A stretch of DNA of 64,000 bases from contig NZ_CH724156.1 of the NCBI RefSeq assembly GCF_000152625.1, positions 256,966 through 320,965 on the forward strand, given 5' to 3'. Below are positions 28,286-36,073 of the stretch, in pieces. A model generated the notes under the pieces. It was not told where the DNA came from and ran no database searches. It saw only the letters and a program-made list of their open reading frames with translations. The translations under genes were made by a program, and so were the position numbers. Origin of the DNA: Roseovarius nubinhibens ISM. GTDB lineage: Bacteria > Pseudomonadota > Alphaproteobacteria > Rhodobacterales > Rhodobacteraceae. Positions within the stretch are counted from its first letter, which is position 1. Each line of letters begins with the position of its first letter.

Positions 28286-29128
28286 ATGGCCAAACCGCAA
28301 TTGAGAATTCTTGTAACAAGCTCCCTCCTCATGGCCTTCGGATCCGCCAGCTTCGCTGAGGGTCTGCCGCCAGAGCTTGCACAGAATATGTCGATCTTTC
28401 CTGGCTTCAGGGCCATCTATGAGAACGATCCCTCCTTGGCCTCCAAGTCCGAAATCGCGACCGATGCCTTCCACATTCTACAGGCGATCGCGAAACACCC
28501 AGCAAGCTGCATTTTTGCGAATGCCGAGGAGGTCCCGTTTTCTGTCACCGTCAAAAAATCAGAGGTGAACAGTTACGGCGTGGAAATGAACAGCGAGACA
28601 CAGACGCTGACCGGGTCCATCGCCGTCAGACCCGAATTCGTCCCTTGGGTGAAAGCGAACATCAAGTTTATGAACAGCAACCCCCTCTCCGGAGTGCGCA
28701 ACGGCGTCGACACATTGCTGACGACGCAGGGCTGTGACAGCGAACACATGACCCGTATCGAACAGGGTCTCGCAACGGCCTTCGGCGTCTCGTTATCCGC
28801 CAAGCCGACCCCGAAACTGGGCGACGGCAGCTGGGAGACATTCGTGGATAGCTGCTACCCCGCATCGGTTCAGAGCTACATGGAGGCCACGGGCGGCGAA
28901 GAGCCGTCCCTGTCGATGATCGTCTACGCCTGTGTTTGTACCGAAGCCGCGTTGCAAGAAATCGGCGATCCCGAGATCTACGCTGACTTCGCAAGGGGCG
29001 ATTACTCAGCCTATGAACAGATCAAGGACGTCTACGACCCCGCCTTCGACCAATGCTTCCGGCAGGGCACGACCCCGGAGATCGAAAAGCGCATAGAGGA
29101 CTACACGCGCAAACATGGCCTCCTTTAG
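28286..29128 (+). CDS. Exported hypothetical protein between duplicated terminators
   Basis: Not recognised. It has 280 residues with a signal peptide (MAKPQLRILVTSSLLMAFG, cleavage near SFA-EGLPPEL) and about six cysteines in the mature part (in SCIFANAE, QGCDSEH, DSCYPAS, ACVCTEAAL, DQCFRQG), suggesting a periplasmic protein stabilised by disulfides. The 5' region and the gene look less GC-rich and less biased in codon use than the neighbours. GAAGGA precedes the ATG. The gene lies between two identical 28-bp terminator hairpins, which splits the usual etfA-hbd order and suggests a later arrival. Just upstream, CCTTTAGA occurs twice about 25 nt apart. Confidence 0.75.
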   Translation: MAKPQLRILVTSSLLMAFGSASFAEGLPPELAQNMSIFPGFRAIYENDPSLASKSEIATDAFHILQAIAKHPASCIFANAEEVPFSVTVKKSEVNSYGVEMNSETQTLTGSIAVRPEFVPWVKANIKFMNSNPLSGVRNGVDTLLTTQGCDSEHMTRIEQGLATAFGVSLSAKPTPKLGDGSWETFVDSCYPASVQSYMEATGGEEPSLSMIVYACVCTEAALQEIGDPEIYADFARGDYSAYEQIKDVYDPAFDQCFRQGTTPEIEKRIEDYTRKHGLL

Positions 29129-29143
29129 CGCCCTGAACACTCC

Positions 29144-29171
29144 AGGCCCGCCCCCTCGGCGGGCCTTTTTC
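29144..29171 (+). terminator. Intrinsic terminator, right copy of the 28-bp repeat
   Basis: The stem AGGCCCGCC / GGCGGGCCT (9 bp, loop CCCTC) is followed by five T. It ends the exported hypothetical gene and is identical over 28 nt to the etfA terminator core. Confidence 0.9.
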
Positions 29172-29191
29172 ATTGCGCCACAGGCCTCCTC

Positions 29192-30025
29192 TCACGCATT
29201 CACCAGCTCTTCGATCACCGGGCCGAGCCGCGCCGCCGTCTCCTGATGCACCTGCGGGCCGAGCAGCTCTGACGCCACCGTCGCCTCGAAATCGGAATGC
29301 ACCATGCCCTGCGCCCCCGCCCGCATCGCCTCGGCGCTCGCCGTCGCATCCACCACGCTGCGCACCATCGGCATCAGCGCCTTGATCATCCCCCGCGTGA
29401 CAAAGGCCGGGTCCTCGATCAGATCGGGCATCCCCGCATCGCGCCGCATCTCATGCGCCGAGAGCCACAGCAAAACCACCGGCGCGTTGATCCGCTCGAT
29501 CAGCAGCCGCATCCGCGCCAGCCACGCCGCCTGCAGCTCATCGCGGACCAGCGCAAACCGGTCGAGCGACTGATCCCGCAACCGGCTCAGCATATGCCGG
29601 GTGAAATGAAACTCGGTAAAATCCACCTCATTGAAAATCGCCCGCAGCATCGGCGAGGCCTCGACAAACCGGTCATTGCGCCGCGGATGCACCCGGTAGA
29701 ACCGGTTGGACATATTCTGCGCCGGTGGCACCTGCAGCACCACCGCCCGCGCCCCCGCCGCCGCGCTGAGCACATCGGGATCATGCAAAAACGCATCGAT
29801 CCCCGCATTCGGCCAGCCAAAATTGATGCATTTCACCCCGGTCCGCGTCTCGATCAGCGACGGAAACGGCCGCGCGATGAATTTCCCATAGGTCTCCGTC
29901 CCCCCCAGAAACGCGGCATAGCGGCCGCTCAAACTGCGCCTCGGTCCCCGGAACAGGAGTTTCGACATGCCATAGCGACATGGCATATAGTCAAGCGGGG
30001 TTTCCCCCTGGCGTTCATAGGCCAT
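29192..30025 (-). CDS. DUF6473 family protein
   Basis: Uncharacterised cytoplasmic protein of 277 residues, known to me only as a DUF from Rhodobacterales genomes. The N-terminus MAYERQGETPLDYMPCRYG is typical. The FLGGTETYGKFIARPFPSLIE and CINFGWPNAGIDAFL segments resemble the fold of SGNH/GDSL-like or sulfotransferase-associated proteins, but I cannot identify catalytic residues. The start at 30025 follows a GAGG site. It is convergent with the exported gene upstream and divergent from hbd. Confidence 0.7.
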   Translation of the reverse strand: MAYERQGETPLDYMPCRYGMSKLLFRGPRRSLSGRYAAFLGGTETYGKFIARPFPSLIETRTGVKCINFGWPNAGIDAFLHDPDVLSAAAGARAVVLQVPPAQNMSNRFYRVHPRRNDRFVEASPMLRAIFNEVDFTEFHFTRHMLSRLRDQSLDRFALVRDELQAAWLARMRLLIERINAPVVLLWLSAHEMRRDAGMPDLIEDPAFVTRGMIKALMPMVRSVVDATASAEAMRAGAQGMVHSDFEATVASELLGPQVHQETAARLGPVIEELVNA

Positions 30026-30186
30026 AAGTCCCACCTCTCTTTCACCCATGGGCAGGATTCGCGCAAAGCTGTTGAGAAATGTCTAAAGACGCAATTTGCC
30101 GAGAATCTTTCGCACCCTGCGCCCCTTGCGGCCCCCCGCCTCGGGGGCCTATCCTGCGCCCAACTCAAAGATGCGGAGCAAAGTGA

Positions 30187-31062
30187 ATGGACATCCGGAA
30201 AATCGGCGTCATCGGAGCAGGACAAATGGGCAATGGCATCGCCCATGTGATGGCGCTGGCGGGCTATGAGGTGCTCTTGACCGACATCAGCCAGGACGCG
30301 CTCGACCGCGGGATCGAAACGATCACCGGCAACATGGACCGCCAGGTCAGCCGCGGCAAAGTCAGCGCCGAGGATCGCGACGCCGCCATGGCGCGGATCT
30401 CGACGACGCTCACTCTCGCCGATCTCGGCGCCACCGATCTGGTGATCGAGGCCGCCACCGAAAAAGAGGCGCTCAAGGCCGCGATTTTCGAGGATCTCGT
30501 GCCGCATCTCGCGCCGCATACGATCCTGACGTCGAACACCTCGTCGATCTCCATCACCCGGCTCGCAAGCCGCACCGACCGGCCAGAGAAATTCATGGGG
30601 TTCCACTTCATGAACCCGGTCCCCGTGATGCAGCTGGTCGAGCTCATTCGCGGCATCGCCACCGACAAGGAAACCTTTCAGGCCTGTCACGAAGTCGTTG
30701 AGAAGCTTGGCAAAACCGCCGCCTCAGCCGAGGATTTCCCGGCCTTCATCGTCAATCGCATCCTGATGCCGATGATCAACGAGGCGGTCTATACGCTCTA
30801 TGAGGGCGTCGGCAATGTGACCTCGATCGACACCTCGATGAAGCTCGGCACAAACCACCCGATGGGGCCGCTGGAACTGGCCGATTTCATCGGGCTCGAC
30901 ACCTGCCTTGCGATCATGAACGTGCTGCACGACGGGTTGGCGGACACCAAATACCGCCCCTGCCCGCTGCTCACCAAATATGTCGAGGCGGGCTGGCTCG
31001 GGCGCAAATCGGGCCGTGGCTTTTACGATTACCGCAGCGGCGAGCCGGTGCCGACCCGCTAG
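30187..31062 (+). CDS. hbd: 3-hydroxybutyryl-CoA dehydrogenase
   Basis: NAD(P)-dependent oxidation of 3-hydroxyacyl-CoA, or reduction of acetoacetyl-CoA, 291 residues. The Rossmann motif GVIGAGQMGNGIAHV is at residues 8-22; SNTSSISITRLA, the signature GFHFMNPVPVMQLVELI with the catalytic histidine, and VNRILMPMINEA follow. The C-terminal GRKSGRGFYDY is also typical. It works in the same beta-oxidation/butyrate metabolism as the ETF encoded upstream. It is transcribed separately, with about 160 bp of its own leader. Confidence 0.94.
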   Translation: MDIRKIGVIGAGQMGNGIAHVMALAGYEVLLTDISQDALDRGIETITGNMDRQVSRGKVSAEDRDAAMARISTTLTLADLGATDLVIEAATEKEALKAAIFEDLVPHLAPHTILTSNTSSISITRLASRTDRPEKFMGFHFMNPVPVMQLVELIRGIATDKETFQACHEVVEKLGKTAASAEDFPAFIVNRILMPMINEAVYTLYEGVGNVTSIDTSMKLGTNHPMGPLELADFIGLDTCLAIMNVLHDGLADTKYRPCPLLTKYVEAGWLGRKSGRGFYDYRSGEPVPTR

Positions 31063-31070
31063 GGCAAAGC

Positions 31071-31745
31071 TCAGGCGAAGCCGAACTCCGCCACCCCGGC
31101 CACCAGACAATCGAGACTGTCGGTCCAGCCCGGCCCGCCCTCCAGCGCGCCGGTCATCAGCGACAGCTCGGTACAGGCCACGAGCCAGTGATCGGCCCCC
31201 GCCATCGCATCCGCCAGCGCCCGCAACCGCGGGCCGAGCGGCGCCATCGGTTCGCCCGCCTTCACCGCGCGAATGATCGCCAGCATCTCCGCCTCATCCC
31301 CGGTCCACACCGGGCTGAGGCCATGGGCCGCGAATATGGCGTCAAAGACACCGACCCGCCGCGTCGCGGGCGAGGCCAGCATGCCGATGCGCTTGGCCCC
31401 GAGCGCCGCCAGATGCGCGGCGGTCAATTCCAGCATATCGAGAAACGGCAGCCCGCTCGCCTCGCGCACCGCATCGGCATAGTGATGCGCCGTGTTGCAG
31501 GGCATGGCCAGCGCCTGCGCGCCCGCCCGCTCGAGATCCTGCGCCATCGCGGCGAGCACCGGACCGGGGTCCTCACCGCCGCCTTCCAGGAGCGCCTTGA
31601 TACGGCTCGGCACCTGCGGGTTCTGATGCACGATGAGCGGCAGATGATCCGCGTCATCCTGGGCCGTCACCGCGCCCAGCACCTTCTGCATGAGAAGGAT
31701 CGTGGCCTCTGGCCCCATGCCGCCCAAAATACCTACAGATCGCAT
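31071..31745 (-). CDS. Aspartate/glutamate racemase family protein
   Basis: Cofactor-independent racemase-fold enzyme, 224 residues. It has the N-terminal GILGGMGPEAT (residues 4-14) and both catalytic cysteines: MPCNTAHH (near residue 83) and ACTELSL (near residue 194), as in aspartate racemases. MurI-type glutamate racemases have different surrounding motifs, so I place it in the YgeA/RacD group. The substrate is unproven. Two copies of TTATCGCCC, 21 bp apart, lie just upstream and may be a regulator site. Confidence 0.87.
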   Translation of the reverse strand: MRSVGILGGMGPEATILLMQKVLGAVTAQDDADHLPLIVHQNPQVPSRIKALLEGGGEDPGPVLAAMAQDLERAGAQALAMPCNTAHHYADAVREASGLPFLDMLELTAAHLAALGAKRIGMLASPATRRVGVFDAIFAAHGLSPVWTGDEAEMLAIIRAVKAGEPMAPLGPRLRALADAMAGADHWLVACTELSLMTGALEGGPGWTDSLDCLVAGVAEFGFA

Positions 31746-31760
31746 CGCCTATCCCCCGAA

Positions 31761-31790
31761 TTATCGCCCATCTTTCGCGGGTTATCGCCC
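31761..31790. promoter_or_regulatory. Direct repeat upstream of the racemase gene
   Basis: TTATCGCCC occurs at 31761-31769 and 31782-31790. The 21-bp spacing puts both copies on the same face of the helix, 16-45 nt before the racemase start. This is suggestive of a regulator site only. Confidence 0.3.
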
Positions 31791-31819
31791 GGAGTTGAGA
31801 GCGGCACAAGCCCCGTAGC

Positions 31820-33124
31820 TCAGGCCTTGGCCGCCTTCGGCGCGCTGGCCTGCACGAGCTTTTCGAGACGGATATCGGCGGCGCGGGCATGGCCCTCCAT
31901 CCGCTCGGCACGGCTGATCACCGCGCTGACACGCGCCAGATCGGGCAGCGCCTCGGCATCCACCGTCTGCCAGGTCACGGTCTTGAGGAATTTATGCACC
32001 GACAGCCCGCCGGTATAGCGCGCCGCCCCCGAGGTCGGCAGCACATGGTTCGGCCCCGAGGCCTTATCGCCAAATGTCACCGTGGTCTCCTCACCGAGGA
32101 AGAGCGAGCCATAGCTGTGCAGCCGCTTGCGCCACCAATCGAGGTTGCGCGCCTGCACATGCAGATGCTCCGGCCCCTTGGCGTCGGAATATTGCGCCAT
32201 CTCCTCGCGGTTGTCGCAGACCACCACCTCGGCCAGATCATGCCACGCCTGCCGCGCGGCGCTCTGGTTCGGCTCGGGCAGGCTGTCGATCACGCCGGGC
32301 ACCGCCTTGATCACCGCCTCGGCCAGCGCCGTGTCGGTGGTGGCGAGCCAGACGGGGCTATTCACCCCATGTTCGGCCTGACCGATGAGGTCGATCGCCA
32401 CGATCTCCGGATCGGCGCTGTCATCGGCGAGGACCAGACTGTCGGTCGGCCCGGCAAACATGTCGATCCCCACTGGACCAAAGAGCTGCCGCTTGGCTTC
32501 GGCCACATAGGCATTGCCCGGCCCCACCAGAATATCCGCCTCGGGCGCGCCAAAGAGGCCAAAGGCCATCGCCGCGACGCCCTGCACGCCACCGATGCAC
32601 AGGATGCGCGTCGCCCCTGCCAGATCCATCGTATAGAGCATCTCGTCGGGGATCGGCCCGCCCATGCAGGGCGGCGACACGGCGGTGACATCCTCGACCC
32701 CGGCGACCCGCGCCGTGGTGATGCTCATCAACGCGCTGGCGATATGGGTATAGCGCCCGCCCGGCACATAGCAGCCCGCCGCCGCGACCGGGATCTGCTT
32801 TTGCCCGGCGATGAGACCGGGGCGCAGCTCGATTTCCATGTCCTGCGCCGTGGCGCGCTGGGCCTCGGCAAAGCGGCGAATGTTCTCATGCGCCCAGGCA
32901 ATGTCATCCTTGAGAGATTGCGGCACCCGCGCGATGGCCGCGTCGATCTCGGCCCGGGTCACGGTGATCTCGCCGCTCCAGCCATCGAGCTGGCGGGCAT
33001 ATTCAAGCGCCACCTGCGCGCCCCCGGCCTTGATCCGACCCAGCATGAGCTGCACCGTATCGGCGATGTCGTTGAGCGCCTCCTGAGGCTGCGGCGTGGC
33101 GGTCTTGAGATATGTAAGCGGCAT
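31820..33124 (-). CDS. hpsN: Histidinol-dehydrogenase-family enzyme, sulfopropanediol 3-dehydrogenase (HpsN) type
   Basis: Zinc- and NAD-dependent dehydrogenase, 434 residues. The framework is that of HisD (QAEHG zinc ligands near residue 240, GPEHLHVQ near 325, HVLPT). The details match HpsN, which oxidises (R)-2,3-dihydroxypropane-1-sulfonate to sulfolactate: AAGCYVPGGRYTHIASA, GPTDSLVLADD in place of GPSE, the DLDWW-type segment and LSVHKFLKTVTWQ. No other hps, slc or suy gene is adjacent, so the sulfonate role is inferred from sequence class, not context. Biosynthetic histidinol dehydrogenase is the less likely alternative. Confidence 0.75.
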   Translation of the reverse strand: MPLTYLKTATPQPQEALNDIADTVQLMLGRIKAGGAQVALEYARQLDGWSGEITVTRAEIDAAIARVPQSLKDDIAWAHENIRRFAEAQRATAQDMEIELRPGLIAGQKQIPVAAAGCYVPGGRYTHIASALMSITTARVAGVEDVTAVSPPCMGGPIPDEMLYTMDLAGATRILCIGGVQGVAAMAFGLFGAPEADILVGPGNAYVAEAKRQLFGPVGIDMFAGPTDSLVLADDSADPEIVAIDLIGQAEHGVNSPVWLATTDTALAEAVIKAVPGVIDSLPEPNQSAARQAWHDLAEVVVCDNREEMAQYSDAKGPEHLHVQARNLDWWRKRLHSYGSLFLGEETTVTFGDKASGPNHVLPTSGAARYTGGLSVHKFLKTVTWQTVDAEALPDLARVSAVISRAERMEGHARAADIRLEKLVQASAPKAAKA

Positions 33125-33260
33125 GGCAAAACTCCTATCCGCTTTGAAATGCGCCCCTCATCGGCCGTTCGGCAAGGATTTTCCCCCGACCCCCCGTCTC
33201 ATTTTTCAGCCGCCAAATCCCGCCTTCGAAGAATCCGAAACTGGCCGGGCTCCGTTCGGG

Positions 33261-33737
33261 TTATCGCAGGCTTTGATCCGGGCCCTGATCTAGGCCTTCA
33301 TCCAGGCTCTGACAGAGCCCCCGCACCGCCCGCACGATGAGGTCGAGCGTGCCGTCGAAATCGCCGCTGTAATAGGGGTCCGGCACATGGTCGCGCCCCG
33401 CCTCCGGGGCGTAATCCGTCAACCGTCGCAATACCGACGTGTTACCGACGGGTTGCAGACGTTTGATTTCGGCGAGATTTTGGTCATCCATCGCGAGGAT
33501 CAGATCGAACCGGTCAAAGTCCGCCACCACGAATTGCCGCGCCCGGAGCGGCGACAGATCATAGCCCCGCGCCTCTGCCGCGACCTGCATCGGCCCATGC
33601 GGTGGCTCGCCCACATGCCAGCCCCCGGTGCCCGCGCTATCGACCGGATGCCCCGGCCTCATCTGGCGAAACACCCCCTCCGCCGCGGGCGACCGGCAGA
33701 TATTGCCAAGACAGACAAAGAGGATAGGCTGGGACAT
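33261..33737 (-). CDS. Low-molecular-weight protein-tyrosine-phosphatase
   Basis: Cytoplasmic phosphatase of 158 residues. The P-loop VCLGNICRS is at residues 8-16 and the acid loop DPYYSGDFD near residue 121, so all catalytic residues are present. Before the acid loop the protein has QPVGNTSVLRRLTDYAPEA, where the DNA is a copy of the dispersed CGCAATACCGACG repeat read in frame. The C-terminus ends in an odd repeated tail (SLDEGLDQGPDQSLR). It may act on tyrosine-phosphorylated polysaccharide co-polymerases or as an arsenate-reductase-like protein; nothing nearby decides. Confidence 0.92.
   Translation of the reverse strand: MSQPILFVCLGNICRSPAAEGVFRQMRPGHPVDSAGTGGWHVGEPPHGPMQVAAEARGYDLSPLRARQFVVADFDRFDLILAMDDQNLAEIKRLQPVGNTSVLRRLTDYAPEAGRDHVPDPYYSGDFDGTLDLIVRAVRGLCQSLDEGLDQGPDQSLR
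33425..33454 (+). repeat. Dispersed repeat copy 2, inside the phosphatase gene
   Basis: CGCAATACCGACGTGTTACCGACGGG-type core with the same 10-bp internal repeat as copies 1 and 3. It lies within the coding sequence and contributes about ten residues (PVGNTSVLRR). The ACTGTCGC block found to the left of copies 1 and 3 is not conserved here. Confidence 0.65.
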
Positions 33738-33778
33738 GAAACATCTCCTTTGCCAATGACTTACAGGAAATCACGCCC

Positions 33779-34471
33779 ATGGAAAAGATCGTCATCCTGA
33801 CCGGCGCAGGCATCTCCGCCGAGAGCGGCCTCGGCACGTTCCGCGACGAAGGCGGTCTCTGGGCCCAGCACGCCATCGAAGATGTGGCCACCCCCGAAGG
33901 CTTTGCCCGCGACCCCGATCTGGTGCACCGATTCTACAACGCCCGCCGCGCCCAGGCCGCCGAGGCCACGCCCAACCCGGCCCATCTCGCCCTCGCCCGC
34001 CTCGCCCGCGAGCACCCCGGCGAGGTCACGCTGATCACCCAGAATGTCGACGACCTCCACCACCGCGCCGGCTCTCCCCAGGTCCTCCAGATGCACGGCA
34101 CGCTCATGGGCGCCCTCTGCGCCGCCTGCGACCATCGCTGGCCCGCGCCGCTGGTGATGCAGCCCGCCGATCGCTGCCCCGCCTGCGCGGCCCCCGCCAC
34201 CCGGCCGGACGTGGTCTGGTTCGGCGAAATCCCCTATGGGGCCGAGGTGATCGACCCCGCGTTGAACGGGGCCGATCTCTTTGTCTCCATCGGCACATCC
34301 GGTCAGGTCTACCCCGCCGCCGCCTATGCCCAGCATTGTCGCCGCCTCGGCGCGCGCACGGTCGAGCTCAACCTCGAACCCTCTGAAAACGCACGTGATT
34401 TCGACGAGGCGCATTATGGCCCGGCCAGCAAGATCGTCCCCGAATTTGTCGAGACCCTGCTGGCCGGCTGA
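33779..34471 (+). CDS. cobB: NAD-dependent protein deacylase (sirtuin)
   Basis: Removes acyl groups from lysines using NAD, 230 residues. GAGISAESGLGTFRDEGGLW (residues 9-28), TQNVDDLHHRAG with the catalytic histidine in QMHGTL, and GTSGQVYPAA are canonical. Four cysteines in two pairs (CAAC and CPAC, about residues 118-139) form the zinc site. It lacks the Y-xx-R desuccinylase pair in an obvious form, so the acyl preference is left open. It is divergent from the phosphatase gene. Confidence 0.94.
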   Translation: MEKIVILTGAGISAESGLGTFRDEGGLWAQHAIEDVATPEGFARDPDLVHRFYNARRAQAAEATPNPAHLALARLAREHPGEVTLITQNVDDLHHRAGSPQVLQMHGTLMGALCAACDHRWPAPLVMQPADRCPACAAPATRPDVVWFGEIPYGAEVIDPALNGADLFVSIGTSGQVYPAAAYAQHCRRLGARTVELNLEPSENARDFDEAHYGPASKIVPEFVETLLAG

Positions 34472-34478
34472 GGCAGGA

Positions 34479-34976
34479 TCACTCCGTGCTGCCGTGCCCC
34501 GAATGACCGGCATGACCGGCATGGCCCGAATGATCATGGCCGCCCATCTCGCTGCGCTGCAGGTCCACCGGCACCTCGATCATCACATCGCCGGCCTGCT
34601 CAAAGGTCAGCGTCAGAGGCACGCTCTCGCCCTCGCGGAAGGGCTGGGTCAACCCCATGAACATCACATGCTTGCCGCCCCGCTCGAGCGTCAGAACACC
34701 CTCCTCGGGCAGCGCGAACCCGTCTTCGCTATGGCGCATCTGCAGGACGCCATCGCCCGCATCCACATGATCATGCAGCTGCACCAGCTGGGCCGCGGGC
34801 GACGCGACAGACAGAAGCCGGTCCGCCGCCCCGTGATTCTCGATGACCAGAAACGCTGCCCCGGTCTTGGCCACTGGCGAGGCGCTGCGCGCATAGGCGT
34901 CGGTGATTTCTATCTCCCCCGCCAACGCGGGCGACGCCGCCAGCAAGGCTGCGGCAAAAAACGCTTTGAAAGACAT
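34479..34976 (-). CDS. Copper chaperone PCu(A)C
   Basis: Periplasmic copper(I) carrier used to metallate cytochrome c oxidase, 165 residues. It has a signal peptide (MSFKAFFAAALLAASPALA-GEIEI) and the copper site: an LHDHV histidine, a following methionine in LQMRH, and GGKHVMFMGL (residues 55-110), which match the H-M...H-M pattern. The histidine-rich tail HDHSGHAGHAGHSGHG is an additional metal-binding extension seen in some homologues. The short CxxC protein encoded next to it is probably a partner. Confidence 0.93.
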   Translation of the reverse strand: MSFKAFFAAALLAASPALAGEIEITDAYARSASPVAKTGAAFLVIENHGAADRLLSVASPAAQLVQLHDHVDAGDGVLQMRHSEDGFALPEEGVLTLERGGKHVMFMGLTQPFREGESVPLTLTFEQAGDVMIEVPVDLQRSEMGGHDHSGHAGHAGHSGHGSTE

Positions 34977-35023
34977 GAGGTCTCTCCTTCAACTCTATGG
35001 GAATTTTGATTTTATCTTGAGGA

Positions 35024-35353
35024 TCAGGCGCGCGCCACAGGCGGTCCCCGCGCCACCGGCGCAAGCCCCAGATCGACATAGCCCTGCGCCACCGGCAGCG
35101 CATAGGCCCGGCCCCGCGACGCCCCCGGCGCGACCATCGCCAGCACCTCGGGCAGCACCGCCAGCCCCGCCACCACGACGCAATCGTCACAGGGCAGATG
35201 CGCCCGGTCGTCGCCCGGCATCGGCACGATCCCCTCGCCACCGCAGAGCACCATGACCACATCCGTCATGCCACCGCCCCGCGCGAGGCTGGTGATCTGC
35301 CCCGCCAAAAGCAGGGTCAGCACCAGAAGGTAAGAGATCGCAAACCGTATCAT
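35024..35353 (-). CDS. Small exported protein with CxxC motif, near the copper chaperone
   Basis: Uncharacterised 109-residue protein. The start at 35353 gives a signal/anchor helix (MIRFAISYLLVLTLLLAGQ). The mature part holds VMVLCGGEGIVPMPGD and HLPCDDCVVV (residues 45-70); these three cysteines with a nearby histidine suggest metal binding. The general form resembles DUF2946-type proteins that accompany copper genes. It precedes the PCu(A)C gene on the same strand with a 47-nt gap, so co-transcription and a copper-related role are likely but inferred. Confidence 0.65.
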   Translation of the reverse strand: MIRFAISYLLVLTLLLAGQITSLARGGGMTDVVMVLCGGEGIVPMPGDDRAHLPCDDCVVVAGLAVLPEVLAMVAPGASRGRAYALPVAQGYVDLGLAPVARGPPVARA

Positions 35354-35473
35354 CGCGGCCAATCTAGCGCCGCGCGCGCCGCCTCGCCAGTGATAGCCAG
35401 GGCCCTGCGGCAAATGGCCTGCGCCCTTGGGCGACAGGATGAACACCTGCCCCTAACGCCCCGCCACAACAGG

Positions 35474-35506
35474 AAAAACAGCCCCGCCGCATCCGGCAGG
35501 GCTGTT
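35474..35506 (-). terminator. Intrinsic terminator of rpmB
   Basis: AACAGCCC and GGGCTGTT pair, with an inner GCCG/CGGC stem. On the minus strand the arm is followed by TTTTTCC. It lies 26 nt after the rpmB stop. Confidence 0.85.
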
Positions 35507-35531
35507 CAATCTTGCGAAACGCTCAGGCGTC

Positions 35532-35822
35532 TCAGGCGTTCGCAGCCTGGGCCTTGGCAATCTCTTTCTTGACCTTCAGCGCGGTGGTCGAGAGCTCGCT
35601 ATCCTTGGCTTTCGCCAGGAAGGCGTCCAGACCGCCACGGTGATCGACCGAGCGCAGAGCGTGGGCCGAGATCCGCAGCTTGATGCCACGGCTCAGGGTT
35701 TCCGACTGCAGTGTCACGTCGTTCAGGTTCGGCAGATACCGACGTCTGGTTTTGTTATTGGCATGGCTGGAATTGTTGCCAACCATCGGGCCTTTTCCGG
35801 TCAGTTCGCAGCGGCGCGACAT
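35532..35822 (-). CDS. rpmB: 50S ribosomal protein L28
   Basis: Component of the large ribosomal subunit, 96 residues. [28 protein letters not shown] is the standard L28 start, and [26 protein letters not shown] sequence follows. The zinc-binding cysteines of some L28 proteins are reduced to the single C5, as in other alphaproteobacteria. The start at 35822 follows GAGGA. It is monocistronic with its own sigma-70 promoter and terminator. Confidence 0.97.
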   Translation of the reverse strand: MSRRCELTGKGPMVGNNSSHANNKTRRRYLPNLNDVTLQSETLSRGIKLRISAHALRSVDHRGGLDAFLAKAKDSELSTTALKVKKEIAKAQAANA

Positions 35823-35915
35823 GGGATCATCCTCGTAGCTTGTCCAGCAGGCCACCGCCCGCCGAAATATGAAGCGGGCACCGCCACAGGCAGCGCCCCG
35901 AATTCCGTTCGCGGG

Positions 35916-35944
35916 TGATTAGGCGGAATCGCCCCCCCCGTCAA
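35916..35944 (-). promoter_or_regulatory. Sigma-70 promoter of rpmB
   Basis: On the minus strand TTGACG (35944-35939) and TAATCA (35921-35916) are separated by 17 nt. The predicted transcription start lies about 85 nt before the rpmB ATG. No coding sequence is seen between here and the exporter gene (35945-36073). Confidence 0.65.
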
Positions 35945-36073
35945 GTCCCGCACCCCCGGTTTCCCGGCAGGTAACAGGATTTTAACACGCAAATCGCCGG
36001 ATGGGCGGGGATTCTCCGGCAAAACCCCGCCCGACCCGCGCGGCGGATACTCCGGGGGCTCACGTCGCCCGCC

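Noticed and set aside
35747..35760. ATACCGACGT inside rpmB
   Set aside because: It encodes the conserved L28 residues RRYLP and lacks the second 10-bp unit of the repeat.
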